Below are positions 50,221 through 59,009 of a stretch of 64,000 nucleotides of DNA, piece by piece; within the stretch, counting starts at the first letter, position 1; the number at the start of each line of letters is the position of its first letter. A model generated the notes under the pieces. The model was given only the letters and a program-made list of their open reading frames with translations, made no database searches and had not been told where the DNA came from. The translations under genes and the position numbers were made by a program. This DNA is from Streptomyces sp. SA15 (GTDB lineage Bacteria; Actinomycetota; Actinomycetes; Streptomycetales; Streptomycetaceae): NCBI RefSeq assembly GCF_002291145.1, contig NZ_NTGE01000114.1, positions 1 to 64,000 of the forward strand, written 5' to 3'.

Positions 50221-53172
50221 ATGAGACGAAAAGCGAGACCGATCCTCGCTGTTGGCGCACTCCTGCTGGGCGGTGCGGGAATCGCACCCGTCGCCCAGGC
50301 GGCGCAAGACCCCGGTACTCCCGATCCGAACGAGGTCAAGGTCTTCCGGGCCGAGGTCACGCAGAAGCAGGTACCCCTGCTGCTGGCGGCCGGCCAGGAC
50401 GCCCACGAACTCGGTGAGCAGGTGCCCGAGAAGGGCAAGGCCACCGTCGAGGTCTACCTCACCGACCAGCAGGCCGAGAAGCTCGAGGACAAGGGCGTCG
50501 ACCTCCGAGAGCACAAGCTGTCCGCCAAGGCCGAGAACCGTGTCGAGGACGCCGCCGAGGGCGTGTTCCGGCCGTACAGCGGAAGCGGCGGTCTGAAAGA
50601 GGAGATCCTCAAGACCAGCCAGGAGCACCCCGGCCTCACCAAGGTCGTCTCCATCGGCAAGACGGTGGGCGGCCAGGACATCCTCGCCCTCAAGATGACC
50701 AAGGGCGCCAAGAAGTCCAAGGACGGCTCCAAGCCCTCCGTCCTGTACCTGTCCAACCAGCACGCGCGCGAGTGGATCACGCCGGAGATGACCCGCCGGC
50801 TGATGCACCACTACCTGGACAACTACAAGACGGACAAGCGCATCAAGAAGGTCGTCGACTCCACCGAACTGTGGTTCGTGCTGTCGGCCAACCCCGACGG
50901 CTACGACTACACCTTCCAGGACCCCGACAACCGCATGTGGCGCAAGAATCTGCGCGACAACAACGGCGACGGCGCCATCACCACCGGCGACGGCGTCGAC
51001 CTCAACCGCAACTTCTCCTACAAGTGGGGCTACGACGACGAGGGTTCGTCCCCCAACCCCACCAGCCAGACCTACCGCGGCGCGGCCCCCGGCTCCGAGC
51101 CCGAGACCCAGGCCCTGGACGCCTTCGAGAAGCGGATCGGCTTCACGTACGGCATCAACTACCACTCCGCCGCCGAACTCATCCTCTACGGCGTCGGCTG
51201 GCAGGTGGCCACGCCCACACCGGACGACGTGCTCTACGAGGCGCTCGCCGGTACGCCGGAGAACCCCGCGATCCCCGGCTACCACCCGCAGGTCTCCTCG
51301 GAGCTGTACACGACCAACGGCGAGGCCGACGGCCACGCGGCGAACGTCAACGGGATGGCGATGTTCACCCCCGAGATGTCGACGTGCGAGACCGCTTCGA
51401 ACGTCGACCCGAACGACGCCTGGAAGCCGGAAGACTGCCAGTCGATCTTCACCTTCCCGGACGACGAGAAGCTGATCCAGCAGGAGTTCGCCAAGAACAT
51501 CCCGTTCGCGCTCTCCCTCGCCGAGTCCGCCGCCCGTCCCGACCAGCCGAAGTCCGCGGTCGGCCTGAGCGCCGCCGACTTCACCCCGGCCGCCTTCTCG
51601 ACGTCGTACTCGCGCGGCGCCGACCAGGAGGTCTCCGTCGTCGTACGCAAGTCCGTGCGCGACAAGGAGCTCAAGTACCGCGTCAACGGCGGCCGTACGG
51701 AGGACATGGCGCTGGGGGCCTGGAAGGGCGGCGAGACGTACGGCGGGGAGGACAACCTCTACTTCGACGAGTACCGGGCCGAGGTCCAGGACGGCGACCC
51801 GGGCGACAAGGTCGAGGTGTGGTTCACCGGCGAGACGAAGAGCGGAAAGCCCGTCTCCAGCGAGCACTTCACCTACACCGTGGCCGAACGGCCGCGCGCG
51901 GACACCCTCGTCGTCGCAGAGGAGGGCGCGGCCGCCACACAGGCGCAGACATACGTCGACGCGCTGAAGGCGAACGGCCGCAAGGCAGTCGTGTGGGACG
52001 TCGCCACGCAAGGCGCGCCCGACGCGCTGGGGGTCCTGGGGCACTTCAAGACGGTCGTCCACTACACCGGCGCGAGCGTCCCGGGCATCGCCACCCAGCT
52101 CCAGCTGCGCGCCCACCTCAACGAGGGCGGCAAACTGATCGAGGCCGGCGAGCAGGCCGGCGGCAACGTCGACCTCGGCGGCGGCACCCTGTCGAATGAC
52201 TTCGGCCAGTACTACCTGGGCGCCTACACACGGACGTCGACCCCAGGGGCCACCGGCTTCACCGGCTCCGGCAGGCTCGGCGGCTTCACCGGCGCGCTCA
52301 CCGGGGCGACCGGCAACCCGCTCGACCGCGCCGGGACGTACGGCGTGACGTCGGACGAACTGCCCGCCGACAAGTTCCCCCAGTTCGCCAGCGCGGGCGC
52401 GGGCCAGTTCGCCGGGACCACCAATCCGTACGGACCGTACGCGGGCGCTTCCATGGCCGCCGCCGTCCACACCGACGACGCCTACAAGCGGCTCACCCGC
52501 ACCGTGGACCTCACCGGCGTGAGCGCGGCCGACAAGCCCACTCTGCGCACCCAGCTGCTGTGGAACACCGAGCCCGGCTACGACAACGTGCTGGTCGAGG
52601 CCCACACCACGGGGACCGACGACTGGACGACCCTCCCGGAGACGGGCGGCGCCACCCGCACCGCCGTGCCGGAGGACTGCGCGGCCGGCTACTACGTGGG
52701 CGAGCACCCCTGGCTCGAGCACTACCTGACCGTCGGGACCGGCGGCTGCACCGCGACCGGCACCACCGGCTCGTGGAACGCCCTCACCGGCGCCTCCGAG
52801 GGCTGGCGGCAGGTGAACTTCGACCTGAGCGCGTACGCGGGCAAGTCGGTCGAGGTCTCGATCAGCTACGTCACCGACCCGGGCAGCGGCGGCCGCGGTG
52901 TCCTCGCCGACGACGCCTCGCTCGTCGTCGGCGGCACGGCCACCGAGACCGAGGGCTTCGAGACGTCTCTGGGTGCCTGGAAGGTCGCCGGACCGCCCGC
53001 GGGCAGCCCGGCCGCCCTCAAGGACTGGGCACGCACCGGGGCCCTGTTCCAGACGTACGGAGCGGTCACCACGGACGACACCGTGCTGCTGGGCTTCGGC
53101 CTGGAGCACGTCGCCTCGGCGGCCGACCGCACGGCTCTGCTGAAGAAGGCGCTTACCGCCCTCAAAGGGTGA
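50221..53172 (+). CDS. Secreted M14 zinc carboxypeptidase
   Basis: A 983-aa exported protease. Signal peptide MRRKARPILAVGALLLGGAG...AQA (cleavage near residue 28), an N-terminal activation-type domain (30-115), then the M14 catalytic domain: QHAREWITPEM (zinc ligands His181, Glu184), ANPDGYDYTF, DLNRNFSYKWG, NYHSAAELILYG (His315) and MFTPEMSTCE (catalytic Glu385 likely). After about residue 450 come beta-rich domains, including an immune-inhibitor-A-like region and a jelly-roll (DLSAYAGKSVEVSISYVTDPG), probably for substrate binding. It removes C-terminal residues from extracellular peptides. AGGGGGG precedes ATG 50221. Confidence 0.93.
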   Translation: MRRKARPILAVGALLLGGAGIAPVAQAAQDPGTPDPNEVKVFRAEVTQKQVPLLLAAGQDAHELGEQVPEKGKATVEVYLTDQQAEKLEDKGVDLREHKLSAKAENRVEDAAEGVFRPYSGSGGLKEEILKTSQEHPGLTKVVSIGKTVGGQDILALKMTKGAKKSKDGSKPSVLYLSNQHAREWITPEMTRRLMHHYLDNYKTDKRIKKVVDSTELWFVLSANPDGYDYTFQDPDNRMWRKNLRDNNGDGAITTGDGVDLNRNFSYKWGYDDEGSSPNPTSQTYRGAAPGSEPETQALDAFEKRIGFTYGINYHSAAELILYGVGWQVATPTPDDVLYEALAGTPENPAIPGYHPQVSSELYTTNGEADGHAANVNGMAMFTPEMSTCETASNVDPNDAWKPEDCQSIFTFPDDEKLIQQEFAKNIPFALSLAESAARPDQPKSAVGLSAADFTPAAFSTSYSRGADQEVSVVVRKSVRDKELKYRVNGGRTEDMALGAWKGGETYGGEDNLYFDEYRAEVQDGDPGDKVEVWFTGETKSGKPVSSEHFTYTVAERPRADTLVVAEEGAAATQAQTYVDALKANGRKAVVWDVATQGAPDALGVLGHFKTVVHYTGASVPGIATQLQLRAHLNEGGKLIEAGEQAGGNVDLGGGTLSNDFGQYYLGAYTRTSTPGATGFTGSGRLGGFTGALTGATGNPLDRAGTYGVTSDELPADKFPQFASAGAGQFAGTTNPYGPYAGASMAAAVHTDDAYKRLTRTVDLTGVSAADKPTLRTQLLWNTEPGYDNVLVEAHTTGTDDWTTLPETGGATRTAVPEDCAAGYYVGEHPWLEHYLTVGTGGCTATGTTGSWNALTGASEGWRQVNFDLSAYAGKSVEVSISYVTDPGSGGRGVLADDASLVVGGTATETEGFETSLGAWKVAGPPAGSPAALKDWARTGALFQTYGAVTTDDTVLLGFGLEHVASAADRTALLKKALTALKG

Positions 53173-53235
53173 TCCACCTGGTCAAACCGGCGTGATTCCG
53201 AGTCGCCGGATCGAGTGATCGGGTCTTCCGGCCCG

Positions 53236-53271
53236 GGCGGTCCGTACCCCTACTGGTGGGTACGGACCGCC
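53236..53271 (+). terminator. Terminator between carboxypeptidase gene and gap
   Basis: A perfect 14-bp stem, GGCGGTCCGTACCC / GGGTACGGACCGCC, with an 8-nt loop. Confidence 0.85.
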
Positions 53272-53396
53272 GTGCCGTGTATGGGGCGTCTCGATGTCAC
53301 CCCGGACGCCTCAGGGAGGTAGGGTCGTAGGCGGTCGGGGACATCCCATACAGCTCGCCGGTCTCGAAACCGGCGTACCAACGAGGAGATCGGTTC

Positions 53397-54404
<1,008 letters not shown>

Positions 54405-54432
54405 TCAACAGAGCAGGCACTTGATGTGAGGG

Positions 54433-54472
54433 CAGGGCTCGGGCAGCGCAGGGACGCGCTGCCCGAGCCCTG
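54433..54472 (+). terminator. Strong hairpin between gap and pgk
   Basis: A perfect 17-bp inverted repeat starting CAGGGCTCGGGCAGCGC, with loop AGGGAC. It lies in the 133-bp gap-pgk spacer and may terminate most gap transcripts or stabilise their 3' end. Confidence 0.8.
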
Positions 54473-54537
54473 ACTCACGTGCGGATCAGCCCTCTTACGA
54501 TCACGAGCATCACGAGCCCTCCCCAGGAGTTCCCTCC

Positions 54538-55761
54538 ATGAAGACGATCGACGAACTTCTCGCCGAAGGCGTGGGCGGCCAGCGGGTCTTCGTCCGCGCC
54601 GACCTGAACGTGCCGCTCGAAAGCGGCGCGGCGACTGTGAAGATCACCGACGACGGCCGCATCCGCGCCGTGCTGCCCACCGTCAAGGCCCTCGCCGAGG
54701 CGGGCGCCCGCGTGGTCGTCGCCTCGCACCTGGGCCGCCCCAAGGGCGCCCCGGACCCGGCCTTCTCGCTCGCTCCCGCCGCCGCGCGCCTCGGTGAACT
54801 CCTGGGCGCCGACGTGGCCTTCGCGACCGACACGGTCGGCGAGTCCGCCCGCTCCACGGTCGCCGGCCTCGCCGACGGCCAGGTCGCCGTCATCGAGAAC
54901 CTGCGCTTCAACGCCGGCGAGACCTCCAAGGACGACGCCGAGCGCGGCGCCTTCGCCGACCGGCTAGCCGAGCTCGCCGATCTGTACGTGAGCGACGGTT
55001 TCGGAGCGGTGCACCGCAAGCACGCCTCGGTCTTCGACCTCCCGGCTCGGCTGCCGCACGCCGCCGGCTACCTCATCGCCACCGAGGTCGCCGTCCTGAA
55101 GAAGCTCACCGAGGACGTCAAGCGCCCCTACGTCGTCGCCCTCGGCGGCGCCAAGGTCTCCGACAAGCTGGCCGTCATCGACCAGCTGCTCGGCAAGGCC
55201 GACCGCCTGCTCATCGGCGGCGGCATGGCCTACACCTTCCTCAAGGCCAGGGGCTACGAGATCGGCAAGTCCCTCCTCCAGGAGGACCAGATCCCGGCCG
55301 TCGTCGAGTACATCGAGCGCGCCGAGAAGAACGGCGTCGAGCTGGTTCTCCCCGTCGACGTGCTGGCCGCCCCGGAGTTCCCGGACCTGAAGACCAAGGC
55401 CTCGGCCAACCCCAACACCGTCGCCGCGGACGCCGTCCCGGCCGACCAGATGGGTCTCGACATCGGCCCTGAGTCCCGCAAGCTGTACGCCTCGAAACTC
55501 GCTGACGCGGCCACCGTCTTCTGGAACGGCCCCATGGGCGTCTTCGAGCACCCCGACTACGCCGAGGGCACCAAGGCGGTCGCCCAGGCCCTCCTCGACT
55601 CCCCGGGCTTCACCGTGGTGGGCGGCGGCGACTCCGCCGCGGCCGTCCGCACCCTGGGCTTCGACGAGACCGCATTCGGCCACATCTCGACCGGGGGCGG
55701 CGCCTCCCTCGAATACCTCGAGGGCAAGACGCTCCCCGGCCTCGCCGCACTGGAGGACTGA
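54538..55761 (+). CDS. pgk: Phosphoglycerate kinase
   Basis: A 407-aa PGK: VFVRADLNVPLE (substrate-binding Asp/Asn), LAEAGARVVVASHLGRPKG, VIENLRFNAGETSKDD, FGAVHRKHASV, PYVVALGGAKVSDKLAVIDQLL and the C-terminal nucleotide domain FWNGPMGVFEHPDYAEGTKAVA and GGGDSAAAV. It transfers the acyl phosphate of 1,3-bisphosphoglycerate to ADP. ATG 54538 follows CAGGAG. Only 6 bp separate it from tpiA, so the two are co-transcribed. Family-typical length. Confidence 0.97.
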   Translation: MKTIDELLAEGVGGQRVFVRADLNVPLESGAATVKITDDGRIRAVLPTVKALAEAGARVVVASHLGRPKGAPDPAFSLAPAAARLGELLGADVAFATDTVGESARSTVAGLADGQVAVIENLRFNAGETSKDDAERGAFADRLAELADLYVSDGFGAVHRKHASVFDLPARLPHAAGYLIATEVAVLKKLTEDVKRPYVVALGGAKVSDKLAVIDQLLGKADRLLIGGGMAYTFLKARGYEIGKSLLQEDQIPAVVEYIERAEKNGVELVLPVDVLAAPEFPDLKTKASANPNTVAADAVPADQMGLDIGPESRKLYASKLADAATVFWNGPMGVFEHPDYAEGTKAVAQALLDSPGFTVVGGGDSAAAVRTLGFDETAFGHISTGGGASLEYLEGKTLPGLAALED

Positions 55762-55767
55762 CCAAGC

Positions 55768-56544
55768 ATGAGTACGCGCACGCCGCTGATGGCGGGCAAC
55801 TGGAAGATGAACCTCAACCACCTCGAGGCCATCGCCCACACACAGAAGCTCGCCTTCGCCCTGGCCGACAAGGACTACGAGGCCGTCGAGGTCGCCGTCC
55901 TGCCACCCTTCACCGATCTGCGCTCCGTGCAGACCCTGGTCGACGGCGACAATCTCAAGATCAAGTACGGCGCCCAGGACATCTCGGCGCACGACGGCGG
56001 TGCCTACACCGGCGAGATCTCCGGCTCGATGCTGGCCAAGCTGAAGTGCACCTACGTCGCCATCGGCCACTCCGAGCGCCGCCAGTACCACAACGAGACG
56101 GACGAGCTGGTCAACGCCAAGGTCAAGGCCGCCTACAAGCACGGCCTGACCCCGATCCTGTGCGTCGGCGAGGAGCTGGAGGTCCGCGAGGCGGGCAACC
56201 ACGTCTCGCACACCCTCGCCCAGGTCGAGGGCGGCCTGAAGGACCTCCCGGCCGAGCAGGCCGAGGCCATCGTGATCGCCTACGAGCCCGTCTGGGCCAT
56301 CGGCACCGGCAAGGTCTGCGGCGCCGAGGACGCCCAGGAGGTCTGCGCGGCCATCCGCGGCAAGATCGCCGAGCTGTACACGCAGGAACTGGCCGACCAG
56401 GTCCGCATCCAGTACGGCGGCTCCGTGAAGTCCGGCAACGTCGCCGAGATCATGGCGCAGGCCGACATCGACGGCGCGCTGGTCGGCGGTGCCTCCCTGG
56501 ACGCGGACGAGTTCGTCAAGATCGTCCGGTTCCGCGACCAGTGA
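55768..56544 (+). CDS. tpiA: Triosephosphate isomerase
   Basis: A 258-aa TIM barrel: MAGNWKMNL (Asn/Lys of the active site), IGHSERRQYHNETD (catalytic His), VIAYEPVWAIGTGKVC (catalytic Glu and the lid loop) and IQYGGSVKSGNVAEIM with VGGASLDADEF (phosphate-binding). It interconverts dihydroxyacetone phosphate and glyceraldehyde 3-phosphate. The ribosome site GGAGG overlaps the end of pgk, implying coupling. Two successive hairpins follow, so the glycolytic transcript probably ends before secG. Confidence 0.97.
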   Translation: MSTRTPLMAGNWKMNLNHLEAIAHTQKLAFALADKDYEAVEVAVLPPFTDLRSVQTLVDGDNLKIKYGAQDISAHDGGAYTGEISGSMLAKLKCTYVAIGHSERRQYHNETDELVNAKVKAAYKHGLTPILCVGEELEVREAGNHVSHTLAQVEGGLKDLPAEQAEAIVIAYEPVWAIGTGKVCGAEDAQEVCAAIRGKIAELYTQELADQVRIQYGGSVKSGNVAEIMAQADIDGALVGGASLDADEFVKIVRFRDQ

Positions 56545-56559
56545 GCAGGAGGGGCGCGG

Positions 56560-56625
56560 CCGGTGTCGAGAGGGCGAGCGCGCGGAGGCCCGAAGGGCTG
56601 AGCACGGTCGGCCTCTCGACACCGG
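56560..56625 (+). terminator. Long-loop hairpin after tpiA
   Basis: Perfect 14-bp arms CCGGTGTCGAGAGG (56560-56573) and CCTCTCGACACCGG (56612-56625) with a 38-nt loop. It starts 16 bp after the tpiA stop. Confidence 0.7.
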
Positions 56626-56694
56626 GTTGGAGCGCCCCGGAGGCGACCCGACAAGCTGCGAGTATGCGGTAGCGGCGTTCCGTCGTACCCTTGC

Positions 56695-56724
56695 GGGGGC
56701 ATGGTGGCTTGCCACCGTGCCCCC
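56695..56724 (+). terminator. Second hairpin between tpiA and secG
   Basis: A 14-bp stem with one G-T pair (GGGGGCATGGTGGC / GCCACCGTGCCCCC) and a 2-nt TT loop, 35 bp before the secG start. It could be a terminator or a 5' element of secG mRNA. Confidence 0.55.
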
Positions 56725-56759
56725 GTCGTCTATCCAGATCCGAGGAAGTTGGTCCAGCC

Positions 56760-56996
56760 GTGGTTATGGGGTTCTCGATCGCCCTGATCGTCTTCAGCCT
56801 GCTGATGATGCTGCTGGTGCTGATGCACAAGGGGAAGGGCGGCGGCCTCTCCGACATGTTCGGTGGCGGCATGCAGTCGTCCGTCGGCGGCTCCTCGGTC
56901 GCCGAGCGCAACCTCGACCGCATCACCGTGGTGGTCGGTCTGCTGTGGTTCGCGTGCATTGTCGTGCTGGGGATCCTGATGAAGGTGAACAACTGA
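56760..56996 (+). CDS. secG: Preprotein translocase subunit SecG
   Basis: A 78-aa SecG with two membrane helices: FSIALIVFSLLMMLLVLMHKGKGGGLSDMFGG, the diagnostic cytoplasmic Gly-rich loop GGMQSSVGGSSVAERNLDRIT, then VVVGLLWFACIVVLGILM. It is the accessory subunit of the SecYEG export channel. GTG 56760 (GTG GTT ATG) is behind GAGGAAG; the ATG at 56766 is an alternative. The position between tpiA and downstream genes is the usual actinobacterial order. Confidence 0.94.
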   Translation: MVMGFSIALIVFSLLMMLLVLMHKGKGGGLSDMFGGGMQSSVGGSSVAERNLDRITVVVGLLWFACIVVLGILMKVNN

Positions 56997-57207
56997 TCAG
57001 CGTCGCACACGCAGCACGCCCATTCCGCACGTAACGCCCCATGTTCGGTGCGCCCTCCTGAGCGCGGCCTATCATGGGGCTTGCGTCTGTGTGGGGGTTG
57101 TAACTCCAATCACTGGACGCGCGTTGGGCCTTACGTAGACTGAGGCGCTCGCAGTGAAGCGAAACGCCGACTCGCTTTGCGGCACCATCACGCAGGGAGT
57201 TACGACC

Positions 57208-57543
57208 GTGGCAAGTGGCAACGCGATCCGAGGAAGCCGGGTCGGGGCGGGGCCGATGGGCGAGGCCGAGCGCGGCGAGTCCGCGCCGCGGCTGCGCATC
57301 TCCTTCTGGTGCTCCAACGGGCACGAGACGCAGCCCAGCTTCGCCAGCGACGCGCAGGTCCCCGAAACCTGGGACTGCCCGCGCTGCGGCTTTCCGGCGG
57401 GGCAGGACCGGGACAACCCCCCGGACCCGCCGCGCACCGAGCCCTACAAGACGCACCTCGCCTATGTGCGGGAGCGACGCAGCGACGCGGACGGCGAGGC
57501 GATCCTCGCCGAGGCGCTCGCCAAACTGCGGGGCGAAATCTAG
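57208..57543 (+). CDS. rbpA: RbpA-family RNA polymerase-binding protein
   Basis: A 111-aa RbpA-like protein. It has an N-terminal tail with AIRGSRVGAG, a core zinc ribbon with CSNGH and CPRC (Cys35, His39, Cys57, Cys60), a basic/Pro linker (PPDPPRTEPYKTHLAYVRERR) and the sigma-interaction helix DADGEAILAEALAKLRGEI. RbpA binds the principal sigma factor and stabilises open complexes. It differs from the canonical Streptomyces RbpA I remember (a longer protein with RTHWDMLMERR), so it is probably the second paralogue. GTG 57208 has AGGGAG upstream. Confidence 0.85.
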   Translation: MASGNAIRGSRVGAGPMGEAERGESAPRLRISFWCSNGHETQPSFASDAQVPETWDCPRCGFPAGQDRDNPPDPPRTEPYKTHLAYVRERRSDADGEAILAEALAKLRGEI

Positions 57544-57553
57544 GAGTTGACAA

Positions 57554-57583
57554 CCGGCCGGGCACCGAGCGGTGCCTGGCCGG
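57554..57583 (+). terminator. Terminator after rbpA
   Basis: A 13-bp stem with one G-T pair (CCGGCCGGGCACC / GGTGCCTGGCCGG) and a GAGC loop. It isolates the next promoter. Confidence 0.8.
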
Positions 57584-57623
57584 AGCTGTTTCGCGCACCC
57601 GCGGCCGCCTGCCCGCGGACCGA

Positions 57624-57646
57624 TTGTCAGTGCTGCCCTCTACGGT
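57624..57646 (+). promoter_or_regulatory. RecA-NDp-type damage promoter of MFS exporter
   Basis: TTGTCAGTG (57624-57632), 8 bp (CTGCCCTC), TACGGT (57641-57646): exact consensus. Transcription would begin about 24 nt before GTG 57677, leaving room for the GAGGGGGA ribosome site. Confidence 0.85.
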
Positions 57647-57676
57647 TTGTGAATCGGCGAACCGTGAGGGGGACTT

Positions 57677-58945
57677 GTGGCGACGGTCGAGGTGGCGGAC
57701 AGGCGTGTGCCCGCGTGGCGCGGAGGATTCGGACGGCTGTGGAGTGCCGCCGTGCTCTCCAGCTTCGGTGACGCGCTGCGTGGATCCGCGCTGCCCCTGC
57801 TCGCCGCGACACTGACCGACCGGCCGCTGCTCATCGCGGCGGTCACCGCCTGCGGCTATCTGCCCTGGATCGTCTTCGGACTGCTGGGCGGCGCCGTCGC
57901 CGACCGCGTGGACCAGCGGCGCGCCATGTGGACGGTGGATGCGGTACGAGGACTGCTCGTCGCGTGCTTCGCGGTGGCCGTCGCCCTCGGGCACGCCTCG
58001 ATCGGCCTGCTGATCGCCCTGGCCTTCGCCCTCACCACCCTCCAGACGCTGTTCGACAACGCCTCCACGGCCCTGCTGCCCGCCCTGGTGGACCGGGAAG
58101 CGCTGGGCAGCGCGAACGCCCGCCTGATGACCGGCCAGCAGATCGCGGGCGGCCTGCTGGGCGCGCCGGTCGTGCCGCTGCTGCTGGTGGCCGGCACCGC
58201 CGCGCCCTTCGCGGCCGACGCCGTGACCTTCCTGGTGGCCGCCGCCCTGGTCGCCTCGCTGCGGACCGCCGCGCCGCAGCGGAAACCGAGACCGGCCGGC
58301 AGCACCCTGCGCCGGGAGATCGCCGAAGGGCTGCGCACCCTGGGACGCGACCGGGCCCTGCGCGGGCTGTGCGCCGCCACGGCGCTGTGCAACATCGGCG
58401 TGGGCGCCCTCATCGCGGGCATGGTGCTCCTGGTGACCGGCTGGCTGGACGCCGGCACCGCGGGATACGCGGCGGCCATGACCGCGTACACCATCGGCGG
58501 CCTGACCGGGGGAGGGGCCAGCGGCCGGCTCCTCGCCCGGCTCGGGCGGGTCCGCGCGGTGCTGCTCGCCGGGACCGTGCAGATCGGCGCGCTGGTCGTC
58601 ATGGGCTCGGTGCGCAGCCCGGTGGCGCTCGCGGTCGCCATGGCCGCCTTCGGGTCCATGGGCATGGTGTGGAACGTCAGCACCAGGACACTGATGCAGG
58701 AGCGCAGCCCCGCCGAGATGCTGGGCCGGGTCAGTGCCGCCTTCCGGACCCTGGCCGTGGCGGGTGGACCCCTGGGCGCTCTGCTGGGTGGTGTCGTGGC
58801 CACCGCCTGGGGCCTGAACACTCCGGCCCTGCTCGCCGCGGCCTTCTTCGTCCTGTCCGTCATCGCGCTGATACCCGCGCTCAAGGCGGACGTATCTGTT
58901 GTTGCGTCGGACGACGACGCCACGACAGCTCAGGCCCCAGGCTGA
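57677..58945 (+). CDS. MFS exporter (EntS/drug-efflux type)
   Basis: A 422-aa twelve-helix transporter of the MFS_3/EntS-like exporter group: LWSAAVLSSFGDALRGSALPLLA in helix 1, the loop GGAVADRVDQRRAMWTVDAVRG, QTLFDNASTALLPALVDREALGSANARLMTGQQIAGGLLG (a group hallmark), and LMQERSPAEMLGRVSAAFRTLAVAGGPLGALLGG near the C-terminus. Substrates in relatives are siderophores and hydrophobic drugs. GTG 57677 follows GAGGGGGA. It is preceded by a terminator and an exact DNA-damage-type promoter, so its expression is predicted to follow DNA damage. No regulator is adjacent. Confidence 0.88.
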   Translation: MATVEVADRRVPAWRGGFGRLWSAAVLSSFGDALRGSALPLLAATLTDRPLLIAAVTACGYLPWIVFGLLGGAVADRVDQRRAMWTVDAVRGLLVACFAVAVALGHASIGLLIALAFALTTLQTLFDNASTALLPALVDREALGSANARLMTGQQIAGGLLGAPVVPLLLVAGTAAPFAADAVTFLVAAALVASLRTAAPQRKPRPAGSTLRREIAEGLRTLGRDRALRGLCAATALCNIGVGALIAGMVLLVTGWLDAGTAGYAAAMTAYTIGGLTGGGASGRLLARLGRVRAVLLAGTVQIGALVVMGSVRSPVALAVAMAAFGSMGMVWNVSTRTLMQERSPAEMLGRVSAAFRTLAVAGGPLGALLGGVVATAWGLNTPALLAAAFFVLSVIALIPALKADVSVVASDDDATTAQAPG

Positions 58946-59009
58946 TCAATTAGGTTGGGAACGGCAGCGGGGCAGCACGGACAGGGACGAAAGAAGGCTG
59001 AAGTCCGAC

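Noticed and set aside
50209..53109. 966-aa minus-strand frame antisense to the M14 carboxypeptidase gene
   Set aside because: Antisense shadow; the plus strand carries a complete, motif-bearing secreted peptidase.
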